A stretch of 64,000 nt of DNA, taken from the NCBI RefSeq assembly GCF_002179555.1, contig NZ_NHOU01000017.1:1-64000 (forward strand), given 5' to 3'. Made by a program: the position numbers and the translations under genes. Source of the DNA: Salinicola salarius. Lineage in GTDB: Bacteria; Pseudomonadota; Gammaproteobacteria; Pseudomonadales; Halomonadaceae. The notes beneath the pieces are model-generated. The model had not been told where the DNA came from, ran no database searches, and saw nothing but the letters and a program-made list of their open reading frames with translations. Each line of letters opens with the position of its first letter. Positions within the stretch are counted from its first letter, which is position 1. This document shows, piece by piece, positions 52,526 to 62,299 of this stretch.

Positions 52526-53836
52526 ATGCTGGCACTGGCTATTTTCGTCGTCACCCTGATCCTGGTGATCTGGCAGCCCAAGGGGCTTGGCATTGGCTGG
52601 AGCGCGCTGGGCGGCGCGCTGGTGGCGCTGCTCGCAGGCGTCGTGCAGCTGTCCGACGTCGGCGTGGTATGGGATATCGTCTGGGACGCGACGTTCACCT
52701 TCGTCGCGCTGATCGTCATCTCGCTGATTCTCGACGAGGCGGGATTCTTCGCCTGGGCGGCGCTGCACGTGGCGCGCTGGGGCAACGGCCGGGGGCATCT
52801 GCTGTTTCCGCTGGTCGTGGTGCTCGGCGCGGTAATCGCGGCGTTCTTCGCCAACGATGGCGCGGCGCTGCTGCTGACGCCGATCGTGATCGCGATCCTG
52901 CTGCGGCTGGACTTCTCGCCGCCGGCGGCGCTGGCGTTCATCATCGCCACCGGTTTCGTCGCCGATACCACCAGCCTGCCGCTGGTAATCTCCAACCTGG
53001 TCAATATCGTCAGCGCCAACTACTTCGATATCGGCTTCGACCGCTATGCGGCTGTCATGGTGCCGGTCAACCTGGTGTCGCTGGCGGCGACGCTGGCCGT
53101 GCTCTGGATCGCCTTCGGCCGACGGATTCCCAGACGTTACTCGGTCGAGGAACTCGACGCGCCGCGCTCGGCGATCAAGGATCTCCTGATCTTTCGCGCC
53201 GCGTTTCCGCTGCTGGCGGTGCTGCTCGTCGCCTATTTCGTCACCGCACCGCTGGGTATTCCCATCGCCTTCGTGACCGGCGCGGCGGCGATCGTGCTGA
53301 TGGCGATCGCCGGTCGCTGGTGGCAGGGCGGCAAGGGCGCCGCCGTTTCGGTGACCGCGGCGCTGAAGGGCGCGCCGTGGCAGATCGTGCTGTTCTCGAT
53401 CGGCATGTATCTGGTGGTCTACGGGCTGGGCAACGCGGGCCTGACCGACTACGGCGCGCGGGCGCTGCAGTGGCTTGCCGGGCAGGGTGACTTCGTCGCC
53501 ACCATCGGCACCGGGTTTCTCTCCGCCATCGTCGCATCAATAATGAACAACATGCCGTCGACGCTGGTCGGGGCGCTGGCCATCGATCAGGCACAGGTGC
53601 CGGCGGTGACTCAGGAGCTGATGGTCTATGCCAACGTGATCGGCAACGATCTGGGGCCGAAATTCACTCCCATCGGCAGCCTGGCGACGCTTCTGTGGCT
53701 GCACGTGCTGGCCGGCAAGGGCTACAGGATCGGCTGGGGGCAGTACATGAAGGTCGGCCTGCTGATCACCCCGCCGGTGCTGCTGGCGACCCTGGTGGCG
53801 TTGGCGTTGTGGTTGCCGGCCCTGCCGGCGGCCTGA
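52526..53836 (+). CDS. arsB: ArsB arsenite efflux pump
   Basis: 436 residues, about 12 TM helices of the ArsB/NhaD family. It starts LALAIFVVTLILVIWQPKGL and includes FAWAALHVARWGNGRG, FFANDGAALLLTPIVIAIL and NNMPSTLVGALAIDQA, all typical of ArsB. It exports arsenite in exchange for protons. The CAAGG site lies after a tandem-repeat array. Confidence 0.94.
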   Translation: MLALAIFVVTLILVIWQPKGLGIGWSALGGALVALLAGVVQLSDVGVVWDIVWDATFTFVALIVISLILDEAGFFAWAALHVARWGNGRGHLLFPLVVVLGAVIAAFFANDGAALLLTPIVIAILLRLDFSPPAALAFIIATGFVADTTSLPLVISNLVNIVSANYFDIGFDRYAAVMVPVNLVSLAATLAVLWIAFGRRIPRRYSVEELDAPRSAIKDLLIFRAAFPLLAVLLVAYFVTAPLGIPIAFVTGAAAIVLMAIAGRWWQGGKGAAVSVTAALKGAPWQIVLFSIGMYLVVYGLGNAGLTDYGARALQWLAGQGDFVATIGTGFLSAIVASIMNNMPSTLVGALAIDQAQVPAVTQELMVYANVIGNDLGPKFTPIGSLATLLWLHVLAGKGYRIGWGQYMKVGLLITPPVLLATLVALALWLPALPAA

Positions 53837-53837
53837 A

Positions 53838-53891
53838 CTCGGCAGCCCCACGAGAGCCGGCAGCCGTACGAGAACCGACAATCGGTCGAGA
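53838..53891 (+). repeat. 18-bp tandem repeat, three copies, after arsB
   Basis: Units 53838-53855, 53856-53873 and 53874-53891 of the type GCCGGCAGCCGTACGAGA. The third is clearly diverged. The array begins one base after the arsB stop and ends just before the next gene. Confidence 0.8.
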
Positions 53892-53899
53892 GGCACTGC

Positions 53900-54463
53900 A
53901 TGAACATTCTGGTATTTCTGGGCTCGACGAGACAGAGCCAGCCACCGAAACCGCCGCGCCTGGGAAGCCGGGTGGCGGCGGCGCTAGTTGCGCACTTCCG
54001 GGAGGCGTATCCGGACGACGAGATCGAGCTGATCGATCCGCTGGATTACGACCTCGGCGACGTGTTCAAGCCGCACTTCGCCTACGCTTCCGGCCGGGCG
54101 CCCGAGCCGCTGGACGCGCTGGCCGACAGGATCCGCGAGGCCGGCGCCTACGTGATGGTGAGCCCCGAGTACAACCACAGCCTTAGCCCGGCGCTGGCGC
54201 ACCTGCTCAACCACTTCGGCAGTTCGCTCTACGCTTACAAGCCGAGCCTGATCGTGACCTACTCGGCGGGGCAGTGGGGCGGCGTCCGTGCCGCCGTGGG
54301 CATGCGTACCTTCCTTTCCGAGCTGGGCTGCCTGCCGGTGTCGGCGATGGTCCACGTGCCGCACGCGGCGGAAGTGCTGGATGACGAAGGGCGGTATCGC
54401 GCCCGGCTGAGTCGACGAAATCCCGACAGACTCGACAGCGCGCCCCTGCGGGAGCGGTCATGA
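53900..54463 (+). CDS. NAD(P)H-dependent FMN reductase
   Basis: 187 residues, flavodoxin-like fold: MNILVFLGSTRQSQPPKPPR, then MVSPEYNHSLSPALAHLLNH (the GxY/SPEYNHS motif of FMN reductases) and AGQWGGVRAAVGMRTFLSEL. It may supply reduced flavin or act on organic arsenicals with ArsH. Last gene of the plus-strand arsenic operon; it converges on arsJ with a 20-bp gap. Confidence 0.85.
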   Translation: MNILVFLGSTRQSQPPKPPRLGSRVAAALVAHFREAYPDDEIELIDPLDYDLGDVFKPHFAYASGRAPEPLDALADRIREAGAYVMVSPEYNHSLSPALAHLLNHFGSSLYAYKPSLIVTYSAGQWGGVRAAVGMRTFLSELGCLPVSAMVHVPHAAEVLDDEGRYRARLSRRNPDRLDSAPLRERS

Positions 54464-54483
54464 TTCCCGCCTTGCGTTGCCGT

Positions 54484-55731
54484 TCAGTGAATCGGCTCGG
54501 CGTCGTCCGACTCGGTCGACTCCGCGGGCAGGCCCAGGGCGATGACGGCGCTGGCCAGTACCAGGCCGGCAGAAACCCAGAGACAGGCCTGGAGTCCGTA
54601 CGCCTGATACAGCCAGCCGGAGAGTACCGTGCCGATCAGCCGCCCCATGGCATTGGCCATGTAGTAGAAGCCCACGTCCATCGACACGCCTTCAGCGCGT
54701 GCGAAACGCACGATCAGATAGCTGTGCCAGCTGGAGTTGATGGCAAATACCACGCCGAACAGCAGCAGGCCGGCCACCAGCCAGAAGACGTCGGCATCGA
54801 GTGGCAGCAATGCCAATAGTGCAGGCAGCGAGGCCAGCGCGAGCGCCCAGCCGGCGGTGATGCCTCTGGCGCCCCCCTGTACGAGCCGGGTGATCTTCGG
54901 CGCCTGGGTCTGCACGCCGCCATAGCCGACCACCCAACCGGCGAGCATGGCGCCGACGGCCCAGTAGCCCCAGCCGTGCTGGTCGTAGAGATACACCGGC
55001 AGTGCCACCACGAACCAGACGTCACGGGATGCGAACAGGCACAGCCTGGCCGCGGAAAGCACGTTCACCGCTCGGGAGGTGGAAAAGACCTCGCGAAACC
55101 TTGGCTTGGATTTCGTCCTGCCCAGGTCGGCGCGCAGCCGCCACAGCGAGAGCAGCAGCACCCCGGCCAGCATCACCAGCATCAGAGCGATGGCGCCCTG
55201 GAAACCGACCAGCGTCAGCAGCAGGCCGCCCAGGAAGAAGCCGATGCCCTTGAGTGCGTTCTTCGAGCCGGTCAGCAGCGCTATCCAGCGGTAAAGGGCG
55301 CTTTGCGCCGACTGGCTGTTGCTGGGCACCAGCACCTTGACCGCGCTCTTGGCGCTCATCTTGTTGAGATCCTTGGCGATCCCCGAGAGCGCCTGCGCAG
55401 CCATCACCCATACCACGGTCAACATCGACGCGGGCACCAGCAGCATGCCCAGGGCGACGATCTGCAGGCCTAGGCCCACGTTCATCGTCCGGTTGAGCCC
55501 GAGCCTGGCACCGAGCCAGCCGCCGACGAAATTGGTCGCGACGCCGAAGGCCTCGTAGAAGAGAAACAGCATCGCCACTTCGAGCGGCGAGTAGCCTAGC
55601 TGGTGGAAATGCAGCACCACCAGCATGCGCAGGGCGCCGTCGGTCAGCGTGAACGCCCAGTAGTTGCCGGTCACCAGCAGGTACTGGCGGACTTCGAAGG
55701 GTAGCGATCTCAACCGCTCGACAGATGACAT
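54484..55731 (-). CDS. arsJ: ArsJ, 1-arseno-3-phosphoglycerate exporter (MFS)
   Basis: 415 residues, 12 TM helices. ArsJ-specific stretches include RQYLLVTGNYWAFTLTDGAL, GVATNFVGGWLGARLGLNR and GIAKDLNKMSAKSAVKVLVP. It pairs with the arsenic-specific GAPDH encoded 12 bp upstream: GAPDH forms 1-arseno-3-phosphoglycerate and ArsJ expels it. Together they detoxify arsenate without reducing it. Confidence 0.94.
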   Translation of the reverse strand: MSSVERLRSLPFEVRQYLLVTGNYWAFTLTDGALRMLVVLHFHQLGYSPLEVAMLFLFYEAFGVATNFVGGWLGARLGLNRTMNVGLGLQIVALGMLLVPASMLTVVWVMAAQALSGIAKDLNKMSAKSAVKVLVPSNSQSAQSALYRWIALLTGSKNALKGIGFFLGGLLLTLVGFQGAIALMLVMLAGVLLLSLWRLRADLGRTKSKPRFREVFSTSRAVNVLSAARLCLFASRDVWFVVALPVYLYDQHGWGYWAVGAMLAGWVVGYGGVQTQAPKITRLVQGGARGITAGWALALASLPALLALLPLDADVFWLVAGLLLFGVVFAINSSWHSYLIVRFARAEGVSMDVGFYYMANAMGRLIGTVLSGWLYQAYGLQACLWVSAGLVLASAVIALGLPAESTESDDAEPIH

Positions 55732-55743
55732 GATCGACCTCGC

Positions 55744-56760
55744 CTACGCTCGCCCGACCTTGAGTGCCAGCTCGACGGTGCGGTTGGTGTAGCCCCACTC
55801 GTTGTCGTACCAGGCGTAGATCTTCACCTGGCTGCCGTTGACCACCAGGGTCGAGAGCGCATCGACGATGGCGCTGCGCGGGTCCGTGCGGTAGTCCACC
55901 GACACCAGCGGGCGGGTCTCGAAGCCCAGGATGCGTGCCAGGGCGCCCGTCGAGGCGTCCCTCAGCGCCTCGTTCACCTCCTCGGCCGTGGTCTCGCGTT
56001 CCACCTCGAACACCATGTCGGTGAGCGAAGCATTGGCCAGCGGCACGCGAACGGCATGGCCGTTGAGCTTGCCCGTCAGCTCGGGGAAGATCTCGGTGAT
56101 CGCCTTGGCGGATCCGGTCGTGGTGGGGATCAGGCTCATGCCGCTGGCCCGGGCGCGACGCAGGTCCTTGTGCGGACTGTCGAGAATCGACTGGGTATTG
56201 GTGATGTCGTGGATCGTGGTCATCGAGCCGTGGCGAATGCCGAACATCTCGTGAATCACCTTGACCACTGGCGCCATGCAGTTGGTGGTGCAGCTCGCGG
56301 CGGTAACGATGCGATGCTGGCCGGGGTCGTATTGATGGTCGTTGACGCCCATGACCACGTTGAGCACGCCCGCTGCCTTGACCGGCGCCGTGACCACGAC
56401 CCGTCCGACCCCCTGGTCGAGATAGGCCTGAAGCTTGTCGGGACTCTTCATGACGCCGGATGCCTCGATCACGACGTCGCACTGCGACCAGTCGCTGTCC
56501 GCGAGTTCGCGATGACTGCTGAACGGGATCTCGACGCCATCCACCGTGATCGACCGCTCGCCGGCCGCGATGCCGCTTCCCGGGGACCAGTGTCCATGCA
56601 CGGAATCGAACTCGAGCAGGTGGGCGAACGTTTCCGCCGTTCCCGCCGGGTCGTTGATCCGCACGATCTCCAGCGTCTCCACCGCGCGGCGATCCCACAG
56701 GCTGCGCAGGGCGAGACGCCCGATTCTACCGAGGCCGTTGATCCCGATTCGAAGAGACAT
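55744..56760 (-). CDS. ArsJ-associated glyceraldehyde-3-phosphate dehydrogenase
   Basis: 338 residues. NAD domain [20 protein letters not shown], catalytic Cys in [20 protein letters not shown], and the C-terminal [20 protein letters not shown]. Partner of ArsJ, using arsenate in place of phosphate. The genomic link to arsJ and arsR separates it from a glycolytic GAPDH. Confidence 0.94.
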   Translation of the reverse strand: MSLRIGINGLGRIGRLALRSLWDRRAVETLEIVRINDPAGTAETFAHLLEFDSVHGHWSPGSGIAAGERSITVDGVEIPFSSHRELADSDWSQCDVVIEASGVMKSPDKLQAYLDQGVGRVVVTAPVKAAGVLNVVMGVNDHQYDPGQHRIVTAASCTTNCMAPVVKVIHEMFGIRHGSMTTIHDITNTQSILDSPHKDLRRARASGMSLIPTTTGSAKAITEIFPELTGKLNGHAVRVPLANASLTDMVFEVERETTAEEVNEALRDASTGALARILGFETRPLVSVDYRTDPRSAIVDALSTLVVNGSQVKIYAWYDNEWGYTNRTVELALKVGRA

Positions 56761-56803
56761 GGCAACTCCTTTGGCAAGATTCGATTGAGCGTGTTCGGTT
56801 GGT

Positions 56804-56845
56804 CGTATGCCACTAACCGTATTTCGCTAACCGTATTTCATTAAC
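56804..56845 (-). repeat. 14-bp tandem repeat spanning the second arsR stop
   Basis: Units 56804-56817, 56818-56831 and 56832-56845 (plus-strand form CGTATTTCGCTAAC). Read on the minus strand, the first unit starts at the TAA stop of arsR and is then repeated twice downstream towards the GAPDH gene. Confidence 0.88.
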
Positions 56846-57194
56846 AGTGTTCGGTCTGGCGCGCGGGGCGGTTGCCCATCGCCGCCAGCCGGTCGCGGGC
56901 TTCGCCCATCAGCGAGGAGGCGCCCGCGGTCGCTTCGTCGAGGGTCGCAAGTACCCAGTTCGGCAGATCCGGCATCAGGCGATAGTGGACCCACTGCCCC
57001 TGACGTCGATCTTGCAAGAGATCGCAGGCGCGCAACTGGGCGAGATGCCGTGAGATCTTGGGTTGAGGTTGCTGGAGCGCGTGGGTCATTTCACAGACGC
57101 AAAGCTCACCCTCGGTGTGGATGAGCAGTGACAGGGCGAGGCGCGTTTCGTCGCCCAGGCATTTGAACAGCTGGGCGGGGGATAGTGCAGGCAA
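56841..57194 (-). CDS. arsR: ArsR-family repressor, classical CVC type
   Basis: 117 residues with TTG start at 57194 (GAGGAAGAG before it; no in-frame ATG nearby). Classical metal site ELCVCEMTHALQQPQPKISR and recognition helix KISRHLAQLRACDLL. It differs from the first ArsR in the window, whose cysteines are C-terminal. It probably controls arsC-arsR-gapdh-arsJ and perhaps pst. Confidence 0.9.
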   Translation of the reverse strand: MPALSPAQLFKCLGDETRLALSLLIHTEGELCVCEMTHALQQPQPKISRHLAQLRACDLLQDRRQGQWVHYRLMPDLPNWVLATLDEATAGASSLMGEARDRLAAMGNRPARQTEHC

Positions 57195-57203
57195 GACTCT
57201 TCC

Positions 57204-57623
57204 TCATGAATGGGTTCTGGATTTGACACCCAGCCAGAGTTTCAACCGGGTCAGTATCTCCTGGAGGGCGTGCTGGTAGTTTCTGGGATCGTCGTGCAGC
57301 CGCGGGTCCTGAATGTCCCAGTAGATGAGTTCGTTCGTCAGACCTTCCCAGTCCCGGCACCGCTGCTGGGCCTTCTCACACAGGATGATGACGGCATCGA
57401 AGTGTTGATCTGCGTAGGTCTCCAGCGACTTGCTGGCCAGCCCCTGTGTACTGACGTCGATCTCTTCCAGAGCGTTCAGCGCGGCGCGCTGGGGTTCGTC
57501 GGGATCGACACCGGCGCTGAATGCTTCGTATCGGTCGCCCGCCAGATGTCGAAGCAGAGCCTCACCCATCAATGACCTGGCCGAGTTGGCATTGCAAAGA
57601 AACAGTACCCGCTGTTTGGACAT
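57204..57623 (-). CDS. arsC: Arsenate reductase, low-molecular-weight phosphatase type
   Basis: 139 residues from the ATG at 57623, seven bases from GAGGG (an ATG at 57629 is too close). LMW-PTP loop VLFLCNANSARSLMGEALL and later VIILCEKAQQRCRDWEGLTN. It reduces arsenate through cysteines, usually with thioredoxin or glutaredoxin/mycothiol. The second, unrelated arsenate reductase of the island. Confidence 0.92.
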   Translation of the reverse strand: MSKQRVLFLCNANSARSLMGEALLRHLAGDRYEAFSAGVDPDEPQRAALNALEEIDVSTQGLASKSLETYADQHFDAVIILCEKAQQRCRDWEGLTNELIYWDIQDPRLHDDPRNYQHALQEILTRLKLWLGVKSRTHS

Positions 57624-57638
57624 TGTCATACCCTCATC

Positions 57639-57661
57639 GATATATGCGTTTTAACATATGT
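57639..57661. promoter_or_regulatory. Candidate operator upstream of the second arsC
   Basis: ATATATGCG (57640-57648) and ACATATGTG (57654-57662 region) form a loose inverted pair just before the arsC start. The 8-mer TATATGCG also occurs in the pstS upstream region (62163-62170). This suggests, but does not prove, a common regulator. Confidence 0.35.
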
Positions 57662-57705
57662 GCCGTTGCTAAATCAGCCGCTTGGCGTGGCCCGGGAGGT
57701 TCGCT

Positions 57706-58515
57706 TTAGCCGTACCGGCCGGTTATGTAGTCTTCCGCCCGCTTGGTCGCTGGGTTGGAAAACATGGTCTTGGTATCGTTGTATTCGACGACCTCTCCCA
57801 GGTGGAAAAAAGCCGTGTAATCGGCGACCCGCGCAGCCTGCTGCATGTTGTGAGTCACCGTGACGATCGTGAACTGCAGTTTGAGGCGATCCATCAGATC
57901 CTCGATGGTTGCCGTGGATATGGGGTCCAGAGCCGATGTCGGCTCGTCCATCAATATGACCTCGGGACGTACTGCGATGGCGCGGGCGATGCAGAGGCGC
58001 TGCTGTTGCCCTCCCGATAGTGAAGTGCCGGGCTGCTTCAGCTTGTCCTTCACCTCGTCCCACAATCCAGCATCACGAAGGGCCTGTTCGACCAGATCGT
58101 CGACGTCGGGCTTGCGACTGACCAGATCGTGCATTCGTGGTGCATAGGCCACGTTGTCATAGATCGACTTGGGAAACGGATTGGGTTTCTGGAAGACCAT
58201 GCCCACCAGTCGCCTCAGGGCCACTTCGTCCGTTCTGGCGTCGTTGACGTCGCGCCCTTCCATTTCGACCGACCCTTTGACGCGCACGCTCGGAATCAGG
58301 TCGTTCATGCGATTCAAGCAGCGCAGGAAGGTCGATTTACCGCAGCCCGAAGGGCCGATGAGTGCCGTGACGTTGTTGCGATAGAGGTCCAGGTCGATTC
58401 CGTGGAGCGCTTGCGACTCGCCATACCAGAGATCCAGGTCGCGCACCCGAATGATCAATTCGTGGTGGGCATTGTCATTGTGAGTCAAAGGCTCACCGGG
58501 AGAAGATCGATTCAT
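57706..58515 (-). CDS. pstB: Phosphate ABC transporter ATP-binding protein
   Basis: 269 residues from the ATG at 58515 (GGAG upstream; an upstream in-frame start at 58563 is less likely). Walker [21 protein letters not shown], signature [17 protein letters not shown], Walker [16 protein letters not shown]. Its length and N-terminal [20 protein letters not shown] are typical for PstB. Last gene of pstSCAB; no phoU follows, but arsC does. Confidence 0.96.
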   Translation of the reverse strand: MNRSSPGEPLTHNDNAHHELIIRVRDLDLWYGESQALHGIDLDLYRNNVTALIGPSGCGKSTFLRCLNRMNDLIPSVRVKGSVEMEGRDVNDARTDEVALRRLVGMVFQKPNPFPKSIYDNVAYAPRMHDLVSRKPDVDDLVEQALRDAGLWDEVKDKLKQPGTSLSGGQQQRLCIARAIAVRPEVILMDEPTSALDPISTATIEDLMDRLKLQFTIVTVTHNMQQAARVADYTAFFHLGEVVEYNDTKTMFSNPATKRAEDYITGRYG

Positions 58516-58566
58516 GCCATGGGCTCCACTGAGGAAACGGATATTCGACGGATCACGCAGCAACGC

Positions 58567-59733
58567 TTACCAGCGCCGCTCGAACTTCCTGCGCAAGAGC
58601 ACGGCGGTGGCGTTGAGAGCGATCAGTACCGCTAGCAGCACCACGATGCCGCCCGCCGTCTTCTCGACGAAGGCACGATCGGGCTCGCCCGACCAGGTGA
58701 ATACCTGCGCGGGCAGTACCGTGGCGGCGTCGGTGATGGTGCCGCCGACGTCCGGTATGAAGGCCACCATGCCGACGATGATCAGCGGCGCGGTCTCGCC
58801 CATGGCTTGCGCGAGACCGATGATGGAACCCGTCATGATGCCCGGCATCGCCAATGGCAGCACATGATCGCGCACGACCTGCCAGCGCGAGCAACCGACG
58901 CCGAAGGCGGCGTGGCGGATGGAGTCGGGCACGCTGCGCAGCGCGGTGCGGGTTGCGATGATGATGACGGGTAGCGTCATCAGTGCCAGCGTCATCCCGC
59001 CCACCAGCGGCGTCGACCGGGGCACGCCGAAGAAGTTGATGAAGATGGCCAGGCCCAGCAGTCCGAAGAGTATCGAGGGAATCGCAGCCAGGTTATTGAT
59101 ATTGATCTCGATCAGTTGGGTCAGACGATTGTCCGGTGCGAACTCCTCGAGATAGATCGCCGTCATGACTCCGATGGGAAAAGCGATGACCAGTGTGACC
59201 AGCATCGTCCAGACCGTGCCCAGCGCTGCCGCCATGATGCCGGCAAGTTCTGGCATTTTGGAGTCACCACTGGTGAAGAAGCGGAGATTGAAACGGAGTT
59301 CGGCTCGCCCCTGAGCGACCATTTCGTCGACGCGAGCGCGAGCGTCCTCGCTCAGTCGGTTGGGGTGATCCTTGAGATATTGGTCCACCTGACCATCGGC
59401 GAGCACCCATTCGGTGCGAGTCGTTCCCAGCAGTTTGGGCTGGTCCTGAATCTGGCGCGGGATGAGACGTAACCAACCCCGGCTGACGAGATCGCGAATG
59501 TCTTCATCCACAGCGGCAGGTGGCATTTTGCTTGCCTGCTCGCTGTAGTGGGCCTTTACCTGGATCTGAGCCTGTTGAAACGCCGGCAGACCTTTCATCA
59601 ACATATCGGTGAAAAAGAACACCAGAAATAGGCCTGCCAATCCCAACGCGCCCATGGATAACCACTTCATGAGACGGGATTGACGGTGTCGACGTTTGAG
59701 CTGGAGAGTAATCTCGTCGAGCGATTGAGACAT
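58567..59733 (-). CDS. pstA: Phosphate ABC transporter permease PstA
   Basis: 388 residues from the ATG at 59733 (GAGGAGC upstream). One N-terminal TM, a periplasmic insert of about 120 residues (VSRGWLRLIPRQIQDQPKLL), then the permease domain (AFPIGVMTAIYLEEFAPDNR, GVGCSRWQVVRDHVLPLAMP). The long insert marks the PstA subtype of marine and halophilic gammaproteobacteria. 17 bp after pstC. Confidence 0.93.
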   Translation of the reverse strand: MSQSLDEITLQLKRRHRQSRLMKWLSMGALGLAGLFLVFFFTDMLMKGLPAFQQAQIQVKAHYSEQASKMPPAAVDEDIRDLVSRGWLRLIPRQIQDQPKLLGTTRTEWVLADGQVDQYLKDHPNRLSEDARARVDEMVAQGRAELRFNLRFFTSGDSKMPELAGIMAAALGTVWTMLVTLVIAFPIGVMTAIYLEEFAPDNRLTQLIEININNLAAIPSILFGLLGLAIFINFFGVPRSTPLVGGMTLALMTLPVIIIATRTALRSVPDSIRHAAFGVGCSRWQVVRDHVLPLAMPGIMTGSIIGLAQAMGETAPLIIVGMVAFIPDVGGTITDAATVLPAQVFTWSGEPDRAFVEKTAGGIVVLLAVLIALNATAVLLRRKFERRW

Positions 59734-59750
59734 CTTGCAAGCTCCTCGCA

Positions 59751-61007
59751 TTACAGGTGGTTGACGCGATACTTCTCGCGGAAGCGCCGGATCATGAGCA
59801 CAGATGCCAGGTTGAGTGCCAGCGTGACGACGAATAGCACCAGACCCAACGCAAAGGCCGACAGGGTTTCCGCACTCTCGAATTCCTGATCACCTGTCAG
59901 TGCCGCCACGATGCGCACGGTGACCGTGGTCATCTCCTCCAGCGGATTGGCCGTCAGGTTGGGGCGCATGCCAGCGGCCATGACCACGATCATCGTCTCG
60001 CCCAGCGCTCGCGACACGGCCAGCAGCGAGGCGGAGATAATGCCGGGCATTGCGGCGGGCAGCACGACGTCGCGTATGGTTTCCCCTTGTGTCAGCCCCA
60101 GCGCCAGCGAGCCCTGCCGCATGCTGTCCGGAACGGCGTTGATCACGTCATCGGAGAGCGAAGAAATGAAGGGGATGATCATGATGCCCATGACCACGCC
60201 GGGAGCGAGCGCATTGTTGAACGAGGCATCCAGCCCCAGGTGGTCGGCAATGTCGACGATGAGCGGCGCTACGGTGATCGCGGCGAAAAAGCCGTAAACC
60301 ACGGTGGGGATCCCCGCCAGTATCTCGAGCGTTGGCTTGGCAATAGTACGGACTGAGCGAGGGGCGAATTCGGCCATGTAGATAGCGGACAGCAGCCCCA
60401 CCGGGATTGCGACGAGCATCGCAATGGCGGTGATCAGGAAGGTTCCTGCAAACAGCGGTATCGACCCGAATTGAGCCGCGCTCTGGGAATCCCCGCCACG
60501 TCCGGCGGCAGAAAGAAAGCTGTTGCCCGGCGCCCATACGGTGCCCGTCAGGAAATCCCACAGGCCATGCAATTGGAAGAAGCGCAGCGCTTCGAACACG
60601 ATCGAAATCAGAATGCCAAAGGTCGTCAGAATGGAGATCGACGCCGACGCGACCAGAGCCCAGCGAATGACACGCTCGATGGCCCGGCGGGCATGGAAGT
60701 TCGGCCGTACCTGTCGCATGCCGCTCCAGAGGCCGAAAGCGGCAATCGCCAGACTGCCGGTCAACAGATAGCCCGTCGCGAGCCTGGCCTGTAGCAGTAA
60801 CATCAGAAAGGCGCCCATCGCCGCTACGGTAAGGGCCGGACCGACAGTGGCAATCACGGCGAACCATGCATACTGATCGGGTTGTGCCGACATCGCTCTG
60901 CCGGCGCTGCGTTCCCTGGCGGCCTTGGCTCTACCCAAAAAGAAGGCAGACAGCGCCATGATCGACAGAGCGCCGCCAAACAGCGTGAGGAGATAATGGG
61001 TCTGCAT
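59751..61007 (-). CDS. pstC: Phosphate ABC transporter permease PstC
   Basis: 418 residues. The permease core has VAIPVGLLSAIYMAEFAPRS, TLEILAGIPTVVYGFFAAIT and ALGLTQGETIRDVVLPAAMP (EAA loop). It has extra N-terminal TM helices compared with E. coli PstC. It forms the membrane pore with PstA. Confidence 0.94.
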   Translation of the reverse strand: MQTHYLLTLFGGALSIMALSAFFLGRAKAARERSAGRAMSAQPDQYAWFAVIATVGPALTVAAMGAFLMLLLQARLATGYLLTGSLAIAAFGLWSGMRQVRPNFHARRAIERVIRWALVASASISILTTFGILISIVFEALRFFQLHGLWDFLTGTVWAPGNSFLSAAGRGGDSQSAAQFGSIPLFAGTFLITAIAMLVAIPVGLLSAIYMAEFAPRSVRTIAKPTLEILAGIPTVVYGFFAAITVAPLIVDIADHLGLDASFNNALAPGVVMGIMIIPFISSLSDDVINAVPDSMRQGSLALGLTQGETIRDVVLPAAMPGIISASLLAVSRALGETMIVVMAAGMRPNLTANPLEEMTTVTVRIVAALTGDQEFESAETLSAFALGLVLFVVTLALNLASVLMIRRFREKYRVNHL

Positions 61008-61106
61008 TGGGGGATCTCGAGCAAGAGTGTCTAGCTGTCGTCGAGCGTGGCTAATGTCGGCGGGCCAAAGGTGTATACCGTCGGCCCGCCATCCACACTC
61101 GTCGCG

Positions 61107-62120
61107 TTACTCGAGCTCGGCCTTCTCGAGCTTAGCCCGGCTGGCGACCTGTTCTCTGGCTTTCTCGCGAGCTTCTTCATGGGCGGGAATCAGCCCAATC
61201 CCTTTGAGATAGCCCATGTCACCAAACATCTGTTCACTCATGAACAGGTCGGCGTACTCATACATGGCAGGCACCTCTTCGCCATGCTGGTTCTTGAGAT
61301 AGAAGAACATCGAACGCGCCACGGGGTAGTCACCGCTGGCGATCGTTTGCGGCGTCGCCTCGACGCCATCGATCGTGGAGCCGATCAGCGCATTGCTGTT
61401 CTCCTCGAGGAACGAGTAGCCGAAAACGCCAAAGGCTGTCCTGTCCTGGGTCAGGCGCTGCACGATCAGGTTGTCGTTCTCGCCTCCATCAACCCAGCCA
61501 CCGTCGGTGCGAACGTCGGAATAAGCCTCGCCGCCATATTCAGGGAACTCCTCGGACGCCGCTTCCAGCACCAGCTCCTCGAACGAGTCCCGCGTTCCCG
61601 ATGTGGTGGGTGGGCCGACGATGACGATCTCGCGGTCCGGGAGGCTGTCGTCGATCTGTTGCCAGTTGGTGTAAGGGTTGTCGACCAGTTCGCCATCCAC
61701 CGGCACCTTGGCCGCCACTGCTTTGAAGATCTGCTCGCGCGTCACGGGCATTGGGTCGTTCTCGGCCGACTGGGCGAACGCGATCCCGTCGAAGCCGATG
61801 AATGCTTCCGTGATATCGGTAACGCCGTTCTCCGCGCAGCGCTCGAACTCGGAAATCTTCATGCGACGGGAGGAATTGGTGATATCGGGCGTATCGTCAC
61901 CAACCCCGTTGCAGAACAACCGCATGCCACCGCCGGAGCCGGTGGATTCGATGACCGGGGTGGGGTAGCTGGTGGTTGCGCCAAACTCCTCCGCAACGTA
62001 ACTGGCGAAGGGATAAACCGTACTCGACCCCACGATGCGAATCTGATCGCGAGCCTGTGCGACTCCTATCATGCCGACGGCCACGGTCCCGATGAAGATG
62101 GATTTGCCAATGAATTTCAT
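61107..62120 (-). CDS. pstS: Phosphate-binding protein PstS
   Basis: 337 residues. Signal peptide (MKFIGKSIFIGTVAVGMIGV to AQA), then IRIVGSSTVYPFASYVAEEF, ESTGSGGGMRLFCNGVGDD and PTTSGTRDSFEELVLEAAS, the phosphate-binding loops of PstS. Discrimination of phosphate against arsenate depends on this protein, which makes its position beside two arsenic operons meaningful. Confidence 0.95.
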   Translation of the reverse strand: MKFIGKSIFIGTVAVGMIGVAQARDQIRIVGSSTVYPFASYVAEEFGATTSYPTPVIESTGSGGGMRLFCNGVGDDTPDITNSSRRMKISEFERCAENGVTDITEAFIGFDGIAFAQSAENDPMPVTREQIFKAVAAKVPVDGELVDNPYTNWQQIDDSLPDREIVIVGPPTTSGTRDSFEELVLEAASEEFPEYGGEAYSDVRTDGGWVDGGENDNLIVQRLTQDRTAFGVFGYSFLEENSNALIGSTIDGVEATPQTIASGDYPVARSMFFYLKNQHGEEVPAMYEYADLFMSEQMFGDMGYLKGIGLIPAHEEAREKAREQVASRAKLEKAELE

Positions 62121-62161
62121 ACCTAGACCCCTCTTCTATGTAGTTATGTTTACTCACATAC

Positions 62162-62197
62162 GTATATGCGCATATTTATATTTCATATTGATGACAG
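62162..62197 (-). promoter_or_regulatory. Candidate Pho box and TATATGCG palindrome upstream of pstS
   Basis: On the minus strand CTGTCATCAATATGAAAT (62180-62197) matches the first half of the PhoB box exactly and the second half weakly. Next to it GTATATGCGCATAT (62162-62175) contains the palindrome ATATGCGCAT, sharing TATATGCG with the arsC upstream region. PhoB control is likely; ArsR control is speculative. Confidence 0.45.
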
Positions 62198-62299
62198 CCC
62201 ACGACTAGAGCAGCGTGAGTACCTGGCACCGTGAGGCCCGACTGCGTTACATAAAGAAACATATCTTCCGCCCTTCTTTAACCTGTATGAACTTCATCG

